From positions 2,055,501 through 2,119,500 of the forward strand of contig NZ_PNFF01000001.1 of the NCBI RefSeq assembly GCF_028888695.1: 64,000 bases of DNA, written 5' to 3'. Under the pieces are notes generated by a model that worked only from the letters and a program-made list of their open reading frames with translations, was not told where the DNA came from and made no database searches. Shown here piece after piece: positions 8,093 through 19,383 of the stretch. Position numbers and translations under genes: made by a program. The DNA comes from Bacillus methanolicus. GTDB taxonomy: Bacteria; Bacillota; Bacilli; Bacillales; Cytobacillaceae. Positions within the stretch are counted from its first letter, which is position 1; each line of letters begins with the position of its first letter.

Positions 8093-8941
8093 CAGTTGAA
8101 AAGAAGGGTAGCTTCCCAGAACTTTTACTTTGCAGCCGAGAGCTTCGAGTTCTGCAATCGCACCAGGAATTAATACATCATCCATTTTCATTTCAATATC
8201 AATAATAAAGAAATAATTACCGAGCCCTGTCTTCATCGGGCGGGATTCGATTTTTGACAAGTTCAGCTTTCTCCAGGCGAATGCAGATAAAACTTGATGC
8301 AAAGTTCCTGCCTGGTCTGTTGGCAAAGTGACCATGATCGTTGTTTTAAAACTGTCGGGAACAAGTTTTATGTCAAGTTTATCCTTGTTACTTTTTGATA
8401 AAATCACAAAACGTGTATGGTTATGCCCGAAATCGTGAATGTCTTCTTTTACAATAATCAATCCATATTCTTTTGCCGACAGAGCATTTCCAATCGCGGC
8501 AGCCTTTATTTCAGGATGGTCTTTGACATATTTCGCAGCTGCAGCTGTAGAAGTTGTCGTTTCACAGCGGACTCCCTTGAATTGCTGGTGCAAGAATCGA
8601 TGGCACTGGGCAATGGCATGTGCATGGCTGTAAATCAATTCGATTTCTTTCCATCTGTGCTGATTTTCCTTATGTACCATAAAATGCTGACGAATCGGCA
8701 AAGTTGTTTCACCGACAATTGGCAGCTCTACTTCATGTATCAAATAATCAAGTGTGATATTAACGGACCCTTCCAGGGCATTTTCAAGCGGAACAAGGCA
8801 GAGATCAGTTTTCCCCTCTTCAACTGCGTCCATACATTCCGGAATTGTTTGAAAGGGTATCGATTCGGCGCTAGGAAATATTTCCCTGACAGCCATATCC
8901 GTGAATGTTGCCCTCGGCCCCAAAAAACCAACTCTCAACAA
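8066..8941 (-). CDS. pheA: Prephenate dehydratase
   Basis: PheA decarboxylates and dehydrates prephenate to phenylpyruvate for phenylalanine synthesis. The 291-residue monofunctional enzyme has an N-terminal catalytic domain (RVGFLGPRATFTDMA; the TTTSTAAAAKYV segment near residue 130) and a C-terminal ACT domain with ESRPMKTGLGNYFF, the family's Phe-binding motif. Feedback inhibition by phenylalanine is therefore expected. It follows pheB by 174 bp with a terminator between them, so separate expression is possible. In B. subtilis niaR (yrxA) lies between nifS and pheA; it is absent here. Confidence 0.96.
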   Translation of the reverse strand: MLRVGFLGPRATFTDMAVREIFPSAESIPFQTIPECMDAVEEGKTDLCLVPLENALEGSVNITLDYLIHEVELPIVGETTLPIRQHFMVHKENQHRWKEIELIYSHAHAIAQCHRFLHQQFKGVRCETTTSTAAAAKYVKDHPEIKAAAIGNALSAKEYGLIIVKEDIHDFGHNHTRFVILSKSNKDKLDIKLVPDSFKTTIMVTLPTDQAGTLHQVLSAFAWRKLNLSKIESRPMKTGLGNYFFIIDIEMKMDDVLIPGAIAELEALGCKVKVLGSYPSFQLKKAAKGSC

Positions 8942-9087
8942 AATCTCCTCCCAAGACTAAATTGAGGGTCTTCCCCTCATCGCGTTAACGCATTAAAGCA
9001 GCGCCTTATCTTTAAACAATACATCACTTTATCACTTTATAAAAGTAAAAGATCAATTTTTCACGAAAGAATGAGATTAAATAAAAC

Positions 9088-9120
9088 AAAAAACAGCCGG
9101 GAATCGGCGGCCGTTCTACG
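9088..9120 (-). terminator. Terminator after pheB
   Basis: On the minus strand a short GC stem (GCCG...CGGC) is followed by TGTTTTTTGTTTT, overlapping the pheB stop. Confidence 0.6.
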
Positions 9121-9571
9121 CACCTGAACCCAGCACTTCAACTTTATCAACAAATTCAAGCCTGCGGAGACGTGTTAAAAGCTCATCAATTTCAATTTCC
9201 ATTTCCGTTACATTCAGCGATAAAGTTACGTTTGCCCTTCCCTGTAATGGAATCGTTTGATGGATCGTAAGAACGTTGCATCCAGCCGAAGCGACGACAC
9301 TTAATAGCTGTGAGAGCGTCCCGGAGCGGTCTTCGAGGTGAAAAAACAGTGTGATCAACTTCTCTTTCACAACTGTATGGAAAGGAAAGACTGTATCTCT
9401 GTACTTATAAAATGCACTTCGGCTTAGATCAACACGCTTAACAGCTTCCCAGACAGACTCGGCTTTTCCCCTTTCAATCATTTCCTTTGCTTCAAGGGTT
9501 TTTTTCATCGCTTCCGGAAGAACATCCTCGCGGACTAAATAAAATTTCTTATCAGATTTATCATGTCTCAT
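9116..9571 (-). CDS. pheB: ACT domain protein PheB
   Basis: This 151-residue protein has an N-terminal helical part with [18 protein letters not shown], followed by an ACT ligand-binding domain from about residue 72 ([31 protein letters not shown]). It is conserved beside obg and pheA in Bacillaceae. No catalytic domain is visible, so an amino-acid-sensing role is inferred; the old name as a chorismate mutase is not supported by sequence. It starts 23 bp after the obg stop and is probably transcribed with obg. Confidence 0.9.
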   Translation of the reverse strand: MRHDKSDKKFYLVREDVLPEAMKKTLEAKEMIERGKAESVWEAVKRVDLSRSAFYKYRDTVFPFHTVVKEKLITLFFHLEDRSGTLSQLLSVVASAGCNVLTIHQTIPLQGRANVTLSLNVTEMEIEIDELLTRLRRLEFVDKVEVLGSGA

Positions 9572-9594
9572 TTCTCCACCCCGTTAATCAAAAG

Positions 9595-10908
<1,314 letters not shown>

Positions 10909-10942
10909 TTATCCTTAGATGAATCATTCATATCTCAATTCC

Positions 10943-11479
10943 CTATGCATTAGGCAAAAAAACAGCAAGTGCAAGTTCCTGATCAGAGAACTCCTGAACC
11001 TCAACTTTTAAAGATGAGTTGTTTTCAGCCAAAAATGCTGAGATTTTTTCTTTATCTGTTATTATCCCGCTAAAATCAAAAAAGAAACAAGTGCCTTTCT
11101 CACATTCTTCAATGGAAACTGACAGATGATTGTTGTGGAATGTTTCAATTGAGTTGTTTAAGCTCGAAAAAAACGACCTTGTCCATTCCGTAATTAATTG
11201 ATCATTCCCTGCTAGTGTTTCCATATCATCCATTACTTCATATTCAAGTTGAAAGGCCTGATTTTCCCAATTATATGTAAGAAGGAGCGATGCAAATTCA
11301 GTTATTTCAAGGTTAGACAGCTTTGCCTCATGTTGTGCTTCTACGACAATTTCATTAATGATTTCGATGGCCCTGTCAATTTTGTTCAGCTCCAGGTTTC
11401 CTTTTATTAATTGAAGTTTATTTAACCAATCATGCCGGACATGCCGAAGCACCTCGACAATATTCCAGTCTTTTTTCAT
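10943..11479 (-). CDS. spo0B: Sporulation phosphotransferase Spo0B
   Basis: Spo0B moves phosphate from Spo0F to Spo0A in the sporulation phosphorelay. The 178-residue protein carries the histidine-helix motif RHDWLNKLQLIKGNLELNKID; His16 is the expected phosphorylated residue. The C-terminal half is a degenerate histidine-kinase ATPase-like domain. The gene lies directly upstream of obg, the classic spo0B-obg pair. Confidence 0.95.
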   Translation of the reverse strand: MKKDWNIVEVLRHVRHDWLNKLQLIKGNLELNKIDRAIEIINEIVVEAQHEAKLSNLEITEFASLLLTYNWENQAFQLEYEVMDDMETLAGNDQLITEWTRSFFSSLNNSIETFHNNHLSVSIEECEKGTCFFFDFSGIITDKEKISAFLAENNSSLKVEVQEFSDQELALAVFLPNA

Positions 11480-11594
11480 AAAAAAACCCCTACATAGTTA
11501 TTAAGTGACAGAAGACTGCTTGCTGATAGTATATCAAAAAAGTGTGAACGCGTAAGCAAGATTACACATAAATGTCAAAATTGTTTTTTTCGAA

Positions 11595-11642
11595 AGATAA
11601 AAAGAAAACTCTAACCATAAGAGGTTAGAGTTTTCTTTTATC
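11595..11642. terminator. Strong terminator after rpmA
   Basis: AAAACTCTAACC...GGTTAGAGTTTT forms a long stem with A/T runs on both sides. It separates the rplU-prp-rpmA operon from spo0B. Confidence 0.85.
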
Positions 11643-11645
11643 GGC

Positions 11646-12279
<634 letters not shown>

Positions 12280-12291
12280 CGGATAACAACC

Positions 12292-12600
12292 TTATGCGTT
12301 GATTTTTTCAATCACAACTTTTGTGTAAGGCTGACGATGACCTTGCTTTTTGCGCTGGTTTTTCTTCGCCTTGTACTTGAAGACAATGATTTTCTTTTGA
12401 CGGCCTTGCTTTTCAACTTTCGCTGTAACAGTAGCGCCTTCAACTAATGGGCTTCCTACTTTTACATTATCGCCGCCTACGAAAAGAACCTTGTCAAAAG
12501 TAACTGTGTCGCCGACTTCGGCGTTAAGCTTTTCGATGTAGATCGCTTGACCTTCTTCTACTTTTACTTGCTTACCGCCAGTTTCGATAATAGCGTACAT
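12292..12600 (-). CDS. rplU: 50S ribosomal protein L21
   Basis: L21 is a primary 23S rRNA-binding protein. The 102-residue protein starts [18 protein letters not shown] at the ATG at 12600, preceded by a strong AAGGAGGTG. The C-terminus has the basic [17 protein letters not shown] segment typical of the family. It is first in rplU-prp-rpmA and is preceded by an L21 leader RNA and a good sigma-A promoter. Confidence 0.98.
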   Translation of the reverse strand: MYAIIETGGKQVKVEEGQAIYIEKLNAEVGDTVTFDKVLFVGGDNVKVGSPLVEGATVTAKVEKQGRQKKIIVFKYKAKKNQRKKQGHRQPYTKVVIEKINA

Positions 12601-12609
12601 GAATTGCAC

Positions 12610-12708
12610 CTCCTTATTGACTAAGACTCGCCATCACAGGTGTTTGCAGCAACAAAATCTTAATACCTGTTCTGTGCGGTTGTAGCACGGGTGCGCTACA
12701 AACATAAC
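12610..12708 (-). ncRNA. L21 leader RNA
   Basis: The rplU 5' untranslated region contains paired segments GTAGCGC...GTGCTAC and ACAGGT...ACACCTGT just before the ribosome site. Position and elements match the L21 leader family of Firmicutes, thought to mediate autoregulation by L21. Confidence 0.7.
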
Positions 12709-12714
12709 ATGAAA

Positions 12715-12743
12715 ATACTATCACGATTCTTTTTGAGTGTCAA
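12715..12743 (-). promoter_or_regulatory. Sigma-A promoter of rplU-prp-rpmA
   Basis: Minus strand TTGACA (12738-12743), 17-bp spacer, TAGTAT (12715-12720). The -35 hexamer touches the outer arm of the repeat at 12742-12848. Confidence 0.8.
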
Positions 12744-12848
12744 GAGGAAGGTCAGACCCCTCAAATACTACATCTTGACAAAAATAAATAAAGTGATTCT
12801 ATCTATTGTCATTGTTGGAGGGTGCCAGCCCCTTAAAAGTCAGCCTCT
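12742..12848. repeat. Nested palindromic repeat, copy C (degenerate)
   Basis: Outer arms AAGAGG/CCTCT, middle arms GGTCAGACCCCTC/GGAGGGTGCCAGCC, and inner arms around TGACAA...ATTGTCA are nested. The layout is the same as at 16061-16183. It occupies the space between the rplU promoter and the rng stop and reaches into the rng coding end. Confidence 0.75.
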
Positions 12849-14295
12849 CAAAGCGTTTGATATGATAAAAGGGTTTCGGAGAATCATCTGTGATCTCAAA
12901 TTTTATTTTCAATCCAAGCAGTTCTTCAAGCCGGTTTTGGTTAATATCATTTCCACCGGCAAAAACATCGGCTACCTCTCTTGTTGTTTCAATTAACACA
13001 CCGTCATAATCAGAATGCCGGTGTTCCCAAAGTTCCCTTTCAAGCCGAAAAGCAACCGTTTCAGGGCTTAATACCCTGCCTGTTCCTTCACAAACCGCGC
13101 ATTTTACGGTTAATGCCTCGGAAATGGCCACCTTCGTTTTCTTCCTTGTCAGCTGCAAAATTCCAAGCGGAGTAAACCCAATCACTTTTGTTCTTCTGTC
13201 ATCTTTTGTTAACTCGCATTGTATTTTCTGAAGGACCCGTTCCCGGTCTTCCTCTTTCTTCATATCAATAAAATCAATCAAAATAATTCCACCAATGTCC
13301 CTAAGCCTTATTTGGCGCGCAGCTTCTTCTGCAGCTGCTAAATTCACGGAAACAACCGTATCATGCAAATCATTTTTGCCTGAATATTTCCCTGTATTTA
13401 CATCAATGACTGTAAGTGCCTCCGCTTCATCAAAAATAAGGTAGGCCCCATTTTCAAGCCAGACAATACGCTTTAATGCTTTTTCGATCTGGTGTTCAAT
13501 TTCCCAGGCACTAAAAATATTTTCTTTGCCTGTATATAATGTTACATTCATATTAATTTTTGCAGCTTTGACATATTGGTCGATTTTATTCTTTAGCCTA
13601 ATATCATCGACAACAACTTCTCCTCTGCCAATCGTTTTTATTTCCGAAATCAATTGTTCATAAAATAAGTCTTTTTCAAAGAGAAGTGCAGGTTTTTTCC
13701 TTGAGGCGGCAGTCCTTTCAAGCTCCTGATACATATTTCTAAGCTCCTCAAGTTCGTTAGCTATGACTGCTTCTGATTGATTTTCTGCACTAGTTCTAAA
13801 AATGAGCCCTTCGTATTCTGTTTTTATCTGTTTTCCGAACCGTCTCAAGCGATCCCTGTTCCTCTCATCAGCAATTTTTTTTGATATTGCTACATACCGG
13901 CCACTTGGCATATAAATAATATTCTCGCCTTGAAGTTCGATAATTCCGGTAAGCCTGGGCCCTTTTGTTCCGGTAGCATCTTTCTCCACTTGAACGAGAA
14001 TTTTTTCACCTTGGTGAACAAAAGACGATATAGACCGGCTGTTCCGCACCTCTTTCGGTTCATCCGATTTTACAAACGCCGGCAATTGATCTCTATGCAA
14101 ATATCCTGACTTCTCTTCGCCAATATCTACAAATGCCGCGTTCATTCCAGGGAGAACTTTTGATACAACTCCAAGATACAAATTTCCAACGATTGAATGG
14201 CTTTTAGGCTGCTCGATAAAAAATTTTTCAATTGTTTGTCCGTTAAGAAGAGCAAACCGCTTTTCCCTCGTGAGACTGTTGACAATTAATTTCAT
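12799..14295 (-). CDS. rng: Ribonuclease E/G family protein
   Basis: This 498-residue endoribonuclease of the Rne/Rng family is absent from B. subtilis but found in several other Bacillaceae. It has an S1-type RNA-binding region near residues 35-120 (VGNLYLGVVSKVLPGMNAAFVDIG), the catalytic DNase I-like part with EALTVIDVNTGKYSG and IGGIILIDFIDMK holding the metal-binding Asp residues, and a zinc-link Cys pair CAVCEGTG near residue 405. The start is an ATG with GAGG upstream. The last 17 or so codons (from FERLTFKGL) lie in the palindromic repeat, so the C-terminus is probably altered relative to relatives. Confidence 0.92.
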   Translation of the reverse strand: MKLIVNSLTREKRFALLNGQTIEKFFIEQPKSHSIVGNLYLGVVSKVLPGMNAAFVDIGEEKSGYLHRDQLPAFVKSDEPKEVRNSRSISSFVHQGEKILVQVEKDATGTKGPRLTGIIELQGENIIYMPSGRYVAISKKIADERNRDRLRRFGKQIKTEYEGLIFRTSAENQSEAVIANELEELRNMYQELERTAASRKKPALLFEKDLFYEQLISEIKTIGRGEVVVDDIRLKNKIDQYVKAAKINMNVTLYTGKENIFSAWEIEHQIEKALKRIVWLENGAYLIFDEAEALTVIDVNTGKYSGKNDLHDTVVSVNLAAAEEAARQIRLRDIGGIILIDFIDMKKEEDRERVLQKIQCELTKDDRRTKVIGFTPLGILQLTRKKTKVAISEALTVKCAVCEGTGRVLSPETVAFRLERELWEHRHSDYDGVLIETTREVADVFAGGNDINQNRLEELLGLKIKFEITDDSPKPFYHIKRFERLTFKGLAPSNNDNR

Positions 14296-14337
14296 CAAAA
14301 TGTTTCCTCGCTTTGAATCCTGATCATGATTATTATT

Positions 14338-15210
14338 CTACCATTTATAAGTGTAAAGCAAATCTCCGACTTTCGCAGAGGTCATTTTTTCAGAAAAATA
14401 GGCATGAAGCAGTTCATTTTCATCAAGAGTTCCCTTTTCCTTCCCGTTCTTTTCAATAATAATCGGGTGTTTGCATCCCCTGTGAAACCGTTCCAGAATC
14501 TTGATGACCAATTCATCTTCCCTGACTGTAATCGGCTTTAAAGAGCGGATATTACTATTCTTTCCGTAATATCTTTCCAGTAAAAAACGGATAAATACAA
14601 ACCGCATTTGCTTCCATTCATTATAAACGGAATATGCCAAGAATGCGATAACGATCCAAACATTCAAATTCACAGGGGCCGTTAATAAAGTAATAAAAGT
14701 AAAAAGAACGATGGAGCCAATTGAAATGAGTAAAGTAATTTTGTGTGCATCCGGAAACGAATGTCTTAATGAAAACATTAAAAACAAGAGTTTTCCTCCA
14801 TCCAGCGGCCAAATCGGCAGAAAATTAAATATCAAAATCATAAAATTAAATTGAATAAATAAACCGTACAAATAATCCGGCAACAAGGAAAGTTCATTAA
14901 AAAGAAAAGCCAAGCCCATCATCCAAATATGTTGAAGAGGACCTGCAAGAATAATAGCTGCTTCCTCCATTAATGGGCGATTTCCGTGTTCTTCAACCTC
15001 CGCCACGCCGCCAAAAGGGAGCAAAGAAATTTTCTTAATCCTCCAAGAAAACAACGAAGCTGCTGCAGCATGTCCCATTTCATGAATAAAAATAATCAAC
15101 AGGAATAGGCAAAGCTCAATAAATCGTGCGGTCAAAACCGCAATTGCAATGACAACCCACAAAAGTGGATGAATGTGAATATACGAAAGCATGGAAATGA
15201 TTTTATTCAA
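14338..15210 (-). CDS. spoIVFB: SpoIVFB, intramembrane metalloprotease
   Basis: SpoIVFB cleaves pro-sigma-K in the outer forespore membrane. The 290-residue protein has several membrane segments. Its zinc site HEMGH falls at His43-Glu44-His47 and the third ligand in NFLPIWPLDGGKLL, the same layout as B. subtilis. A soluble C-terminal domain after about residue 195 is the regulatory CBS-like part. It overlaps spoIVFA by 8 bp. Confidence 0.96.
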   Translation of the reverse strand: MNKIISMLSYIHIHPLLWVVIAIAVLTARFIELCLFLLIIFIHEMGHAAAASLFSWRIKKISLLPFGGVAEVEEHGNRPLMEEAAIILAGPLQHIWMMGLAFLFNELSLLPDYLYGLFIQFNFMILIFNFLPIWPLDGGKLLFLMFSLRHSFPDAHKITLLISIGSIVLFTFITLLTAPVNLNVWIVIAFLAYSVYNEWKQMRFVFIRFLLERYYGKNSNIRSLKPITVREDELVIKILERFHRGCKHPIIIEKNGKEKGTLDENELLHAYFSEKMTSAKVGDLLYTYKW

Positions 15211-15976
15211 AGCGGATCACCTGAATGGGGTCAATAAAATCATCCCCTTTTTTTATTGCAAAATAAAATGCCCCTTTTGTCTCGTCTTTCCCTTCCGAAA
15301 CCGTTCCGACCGGCGTGCCTTTTTCAATGTACTGATATAAGATTACGTTGATGTTTTCTAAGTTGCCATACCATGACTCGCTTTCATCACCATGCTTAAT
15401 TATCACGGTTTTGCCAAATCCTTCTTTTTCACCGGTAAAACGAACATATCCTTCACTCATCGCTTCTACAACAGCACCCTTACCGGTTTCAACCATAATC
15501 CTTTGTCCGTTCGCATCAAAATCTTCAAGTATTTTCCCGGACGCTGGAAGTGCATAATCCTGATTTGATTCCGTTTGGCTTTTCTCCCTTTCATCTGTAG
15601 AGGGCAGCAGCGCAAGGGGTTTTCCGAATTGTTTTTCATACCAGTCCGATACAGCAGCAAATTGAAAATCTTTTTCCATAGAATTTTTCACAAAATTGCG
15701 CGCCGGTTCTAACATTTCAGATGGATTGCGAAAAATAATCGCAATAATCAATACTAAACAGGCCGAAAACAAAATTTTCAACATGACAATCTCTTTTCGA
15801 AAAAGAGGATGCTCTCCTTCTCCCGGTCCGCCTTCAAAAGTGGAAAGCTTTTCAAAGCCATATTTTTCTTCGTCTTCAGCCACGAAAAAACGGTTTTGAA
15901 AATCCCGGGCTGCCCGGTCCTTCTCTTTCTTTCTTTTTGCAATTCTTCTCCGGATATCGTCAGCTCTAGAACCCAT
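15203..15976 (-). CDS. spoIVFA: SpoIVFA, regulator of SpoIVFB
   Basis: SpoIVFA holds SpoIVFB inactive in a complex with BofA until a forespore signal arrives. The basic N-terminus (DDIRRRIAKRKKEKDRAARD) precedes one membrane span near residue 75 (MLKILFSACLVLIIAIIF). The C-terminal domain is M23-peptidase-like (VVEAMSEGYVRFTGEKEGFGKTVIIKHGD) without an obvious complete zinc site. I start at the ATG at 15976 with GGGGAGAG upstream (257 residues). Confidence 0.94.
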   Translation of the reverse strand: MGSRADDIRRRIAKRKKEKDRAARDFQNRFFVAEDEEKYGFEKLSTFEGGPGEGEHPLFRKEIVMLKILFSACLVLIIAIIFRNPSEMLEPARNFVKNSMEKDFQFAAVSDWYEKQFGKPLALLPSTDEREKSQTESNQDYALPASGKILEDFDANGQRIMVETGKGAVVEAMSEGYVRFTGEKEGFGKTVIIKHGDESESWYGNLENINVILYQYIEKGTPVGTVSEGKDETKGAFYFAIKKGDDFIDPIQVIRFE

Positions 15977-16060
15977 TCTCTCCCCACCAATCACTTTTAA
16001 AATTTGTACAAGTGTATGAGTGGTTCATTAAGAAAATGACTGTTAAAAAGGGAAAAAGAA

Positions 16061-16183
16061 AAGAGGCTGACACATAAACAAAGGGTCAGACCACTCCAAT
16101 ACAATATATAGACAAACACTAATAAAACCATTCTATATATTGTCTATTTTGGAGGGAGTCAGACCCTTATGAGTCGGCCTCTT
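16061..16183. repeat. Nested palindromic repeat, copy B (full length)
   Basis: Outer arms AAGAGGCTGAC/GTCGGCCTCTT, middle arms AAGGGTCAGACC/GAGTCAGACCCTT, and inner arms CTCCAATACAATATATAGACAA/TTGTCTATTTTGGAG (imperfect) are nested around a short loop. It lies just downstream of minD and before spoIVFA. The arms could fold as a long RNA hairpin in either direction. Confidence 0.8.
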
Positions 16184-16192
16184 CCTTGATGA

Positions 16193-16999
16193 TTATGAAC
16201 GAACTCCAAAGAATTTCTTGATCTTCGAGAAGACGCTTTTGCTTTCTTCTTCTAACTGTTGCAGCGGGACAGATTCACCTAAAATCCGACGGGCAATGTT
16301 GCGATATGCAATAGAAGCTTTGCTGTTTGGATTGAGGGCAATCGGCTCCCCATGATTGGAAGCTTTAATCACTTCATCATCATCGGCGACAATTCCGATT
16401 AAATCGATGGACAGATGAGTTGTAATTTCATCCACATCCAGCATTTCTCCGTTTTTCATCATGTGTGTACGAATACGGTTAATAATTAATTTCGGCGGTT
16501 CAATATTTTCTTCTTTTTCTAATAACCCGATAATGCGGTCTGCATCCCTTACGGCTGACACTTCAGGAGTGGTAACAACAATAGCTTTGTCTGCACCTGC
16601 TACGGCATTTTTATAACCTTGTTCAATTCCGGCAGGGCAGTCGATAATAATATAGTCATAGTCTTGTTTCAGTTCCATTACGAGATTCTTCATCTGTTCG
16701 GGAGCGACGGCTGATTTATCGCTTGTTTGTGCAGCTGGGAGCAGAAATAGCAAATCTTCAAAACGCTTATCTTTTACAAGGGCCTGATGAATCTTACATC
16801 TTCCCTCTACAACATCAACAAGATCATAAATAATCCGGTTTTCAAGCCCCATAACCACATCCAAGTTGCGAAGGCCGATATCTGTATCTATAAGACATAC
16901 ACGTTTACCTTGAAGAGCCAATGCCGTCCCTAAGTTTGCTGTAGTTGTCGTCTTTCCGACCCCGCCTTTTCCCGATGTCACTACTATTGCTTCTCCCAT
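16193..16999 (-). CDS. minD: Septum site-determining ATPase MinD
   Basis: MinD recruits MinC to the membrane to stop polar division. The 268-residue ParA-type ATPase begins with a deviant Walker A (VVTSGKGGVGKTTTTANLG), contains IIDCPAGIEQGYKNA, and ends in an amphipathic membrane-targeting helix (SVFSKIKKFFG). It starts 1 bp after minC. Confidence 0.97.
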   Translation of the reverse strand: MGEAIVVTSGKGGVGKTTTTANLGTALALQGKRVCLIDTDIGLRNLDVVMGLENRIIYDLVDVVEGRCKIHQALVKDKRFEDLLFLLPAAQTSDKSAVAPEQMKNLVMELKQDYDYIIIDCPAGIEQGYKNAVAGADKAIVVTTPEVSAVRDADRIIGLLEKEENIEPPKLIINRIRTHMMKNGEMLDVDEITTHLSIDLIGIVADDDEVIKASNHGEPIALNPNSKASIAYRNIARRILGESVPLQQLEEESKSVFSKIKKFFGVRS

Positions 17000-17000
17000 A

Positions 17001-17681
17001 TTAGCGTCCCCCTTCCAATCTTGTTAACTCTGGTCTGAGATGCATTAATGCTTGTATTCTATCAACGACAATTTGATTGTTTTCATCTATGTATGCACAT
17101 TCCATTTCCCGAGGTTCTCCTTCAGGATACTGATCGGGAGCACGGTTGATACAATCACCTATACGAAGCTGGGAAGGTTTCATGACGAAAGCCGCAATGA
17201 TTGCCTGCTTATTCCCTAAACAACCGGCATGGGCAATACCTTTTAAGGCGCCCATGATAAAAATATTTCCTCCTGCCATTACGGTTCCGCCCGGGTTCAC
17301 ATCTCCAATCAAGAGAAGATCCCCAGGAACCTCGAGGACTTGTCCGGACCGAACGATCTTTGCGACAGTCACAATTTCACTTTCTGATTTTAAGCGTTCA
17401 GCTTCTTCAATCGTCATTACATTTGTTTCAATTTCTTCGACAACAAGATTTTTTTTATAGCGAATAAGCTCTTTTATTTCTGCTTTTTGTTCGTCCGTTA
17501 AATATCGATTCCCAACTTTTACTTTTACCGAGATAAGCTGGCGGTCCTCATTAGCCCGGTACGCAACAGAAAGCTTCTCATTCAGTTCCTTCTTTAAATC
17601 ATCATAAGAACAGGTATCATCCAAGTAGAGGGTTAAACCGGACTTAGTGCCTTTAATTGTTACATTTTGTAATTTTTTCAT
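17001..17681 (-). CDS. minC: Septum site-determining protein MinC
   Basis: MinC inhibits FtsZ assembly. The 226-residue protein has an N-terminal FtsZ-interacting domain (residues 1-100) and a C-terminal beta-helical domain with [28 protein letters not shown] that binds MinD and forms copolymers. It is preceded by 281 bp without a gene, which contains A/T-rich sequence but no promoter I can assign with confidence. Confidence 0.96.
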   Translation of the reverse strand: MKKLQNVTIKGTKSGLTLYLDDTCSYDDLKKELNEKLSVAYRANEDRQLISVKVKVGNRYLTDEQKAEIKELIRYKKNLVVEEIETNVMTIEEAERLKSESEIVTVAKIVRSGQVLEVPGDLLLIGDVNPGGTVMAGGNIFIMGALKGIAHAGCLGNKQAIIAAFVMKPSQLRIGDCINRAPDQYPEGEPREMECAYIDENNQIVVDRIQALMHLRPELTRLEGGR

Positions 17682-17962
17682 AGCAGGATGTTCACCTCAA
17701 ATTAGAAAGCAAAAATCGCCTCGCTTAGCCCCGTCAGGTTAAAGTAAAAAGAAAAGCGGAAGCGGCTCCTTCATCCCAGACAAGCATAGAAAAAAATATG
17801 CGGAGTTCGCTTCTTTACAAAGCAAAAATCATATTCTTTCACAACCAAAAAGACCCTTTTCCTGTTCCCACAAAAAAACGAATTCGACAGAAACTGCTTT
17901 TTTTCCTCTTTTTCATATAAGAAAATAAGGCCCTTTGGAGCATCTTGCAAAAATCCATAGAA

Positions 17963-18478
17963 TCATTCTGTCAGATGCTCCGCAAATTTTTCATATTGTC
18001 TTTTCAAAGGGTATGCAGCAATAATCGAAAATACGAGATTTAAAATGATAGTAGGAAGAAGCCTTAATGAAACAAATTGAGGAAAGTCCATATCGGTTCG
18101 ATGAATTAAAAAATTCATTTCGTACGCTCCCAGTTCAAGCAAGGCTACTCCAATAATCGATACAATTGTTACGATCACAATATTCGTTTGAAGAACCTTC
18201 ATCATTTTCGACACTACGTAAGCCATCAGCGGAAAAAGGAACAAATAGATTCCCAGAATTTCCGTATAAAACACATCAAATAAAAGCCCGAAGACAAATC
18301 CGTAAATGATTCCATATTGTTTATTTCCGTAAACCGTCAAGAAAAAAATTGCAATGATTAAAAAACGGGGAACTAAAATTCGGTCACTGGTAAAAGTTCC
18401 ATCAGGCAATAGTTGGACAAAAACACTTTCAATTACAAAAAATGCTGCCAACATAACAGGAAGAAGGAAGCGATTCAC
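17963..18478 (-). CDS. mreD: Rod shape-determining protein MreD
   Basis: MreD is an integral membrane part of the elongation complex. The 171-residue protein has about five hydrophobic segments and the FGLLFDVFYTEILGIYLFLFPLMAYV region typical of the family. Its start overlaps the mreC stop by 4 bp. After the stop an inverted repeat GAGCATCT/AGATGCTC (about 17940-17980) could mark the transcript end, though no T-run follows. Confidence 0.94.
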   Translation of the reverse strand: MNRFLLPVMLAAFFVIESVFVQLLPDGTFTSDRILVPRFLIIAIFFLTVYGNKQYGIIYGFVFGLLFDVFYTEILGIYLFLFPLMAYVVSKMMKVLQTNIVIVTIVSIIGVALLELGAYEMNFLIHRTDMDFPQFVSLRLLPTIILNLVFSIIAAYPLKRQYEKFAEHLTE

Positions 18479-19359
18479 AGTTCCTCCTCCTCTTCATTAT
18501 CATCAATATCACTTACATCTGGCTTTGTCATCTTTCTTTTTACAACCATCACATGGCTAATATCGTAAAGATTAGCTGACGGTTTTACATAGGCCGTTTG
18601 TGTTAAGCCGTATTGGTCGGGAACGACATCCACTACTTTTCCAATTTGCAGCAATTTTGGAAAAACGCCGCCCAAACCGGAAGTAATCACATTTTGGCCT
18701 TTCTTTATTTTCGCATCATAAGGGATTTCTTTAAGCAGTAATAATTTTTTCTTCTCGTCATACCCTACAATAAAGCCGTAAAAATTTTTTTCACCTTGAA
18801 CAACCGCTGAAACCCGATTTTTAGGATCCATTGCGCTTAGCAGTTGAACAGTCGATGTGAACTTACTTACACTTTTTACTTTTCCAATCAGCCCTTGGGA
18901 TGTTATAACAGCCATATCGGCTTCAATTCCATCTGTTTCACCTTTATTTATAATCAACAGTTCATGCCAGCGATCAGGGTTCCTTGCAATAACAGTCGCC
19001 TGGGCAGGATCATAATCCCGTAAAGAGTCTTTTTTTTCAAGAATATCTTTCAACTCTTCATTCTCTTTCTTTAACTCATGTACTTCTGCTTCCAGACGGG
19101 CCAGATCATCAAGACGTGCTTTCAACTCTTTGTTTTCATTATATGTATTTTGCAAGTCCTGCAAGTTTTCGATGAAACCGGCAATAGATTGTGCTGGCCT
19201 TGAAACAAGGGATTGAACCCAGCCGGTTGTATCTTTGATCAGCTGTTCCGGCCAGGTGAGTTGTTTCCGATCCCTTAAAGAAAACCCAATCAATGCCACT
19301 AGAATAATGATGCTGACAAGTAACACAATCAGTCTTTTATTCAGGAAGAACTGTGGCAT
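18475..19359 (-). CDS. mreC: Rod shape-determining protein MreC
   Basis: MreC links the MreB filament to the cell-wall synthesis enzymes. The 294-residue protein has one membrane span near residues 10-28, a coiled coil at about 65-110 and a beta-rich extracellular domain (VIARNPDRWHELLIINKGETDGIEADMAV). The acidic tail DIDDNEEEEEL is extra-cytoplasmic. It lies 24 bp after mreB. Confidence 0.95.
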   Translation of the reverse strand: MPQFFLNKRLIVLLVSIIILVALIGFSLRDRKQLTWPEQLIKDTTGWVQSLVSRPAQSIAGFIENLQDLQNTYNENKELKARLDDLARLEAEVHELKKENEELKDILEKKDSLRDYDPAQATVIARNPDRWHELLIINKGETDGIEADMAVITSQGLIGKVKSVSKFTSTVQLLSAMDPKNRVSAVVQGEKNFYGFIVGYDEKKKLLLLKEIPYDAKIKKGQNVITSGLGGVFPKLLQIGKVVDVVPDQYGLTQTAYVKPSANLYDISHVMVVKRKMTKPDVSDIDDNEEEEEL

Positions 19360-19383
19360 GATTTACACCTCTGTTTTTCTGCA

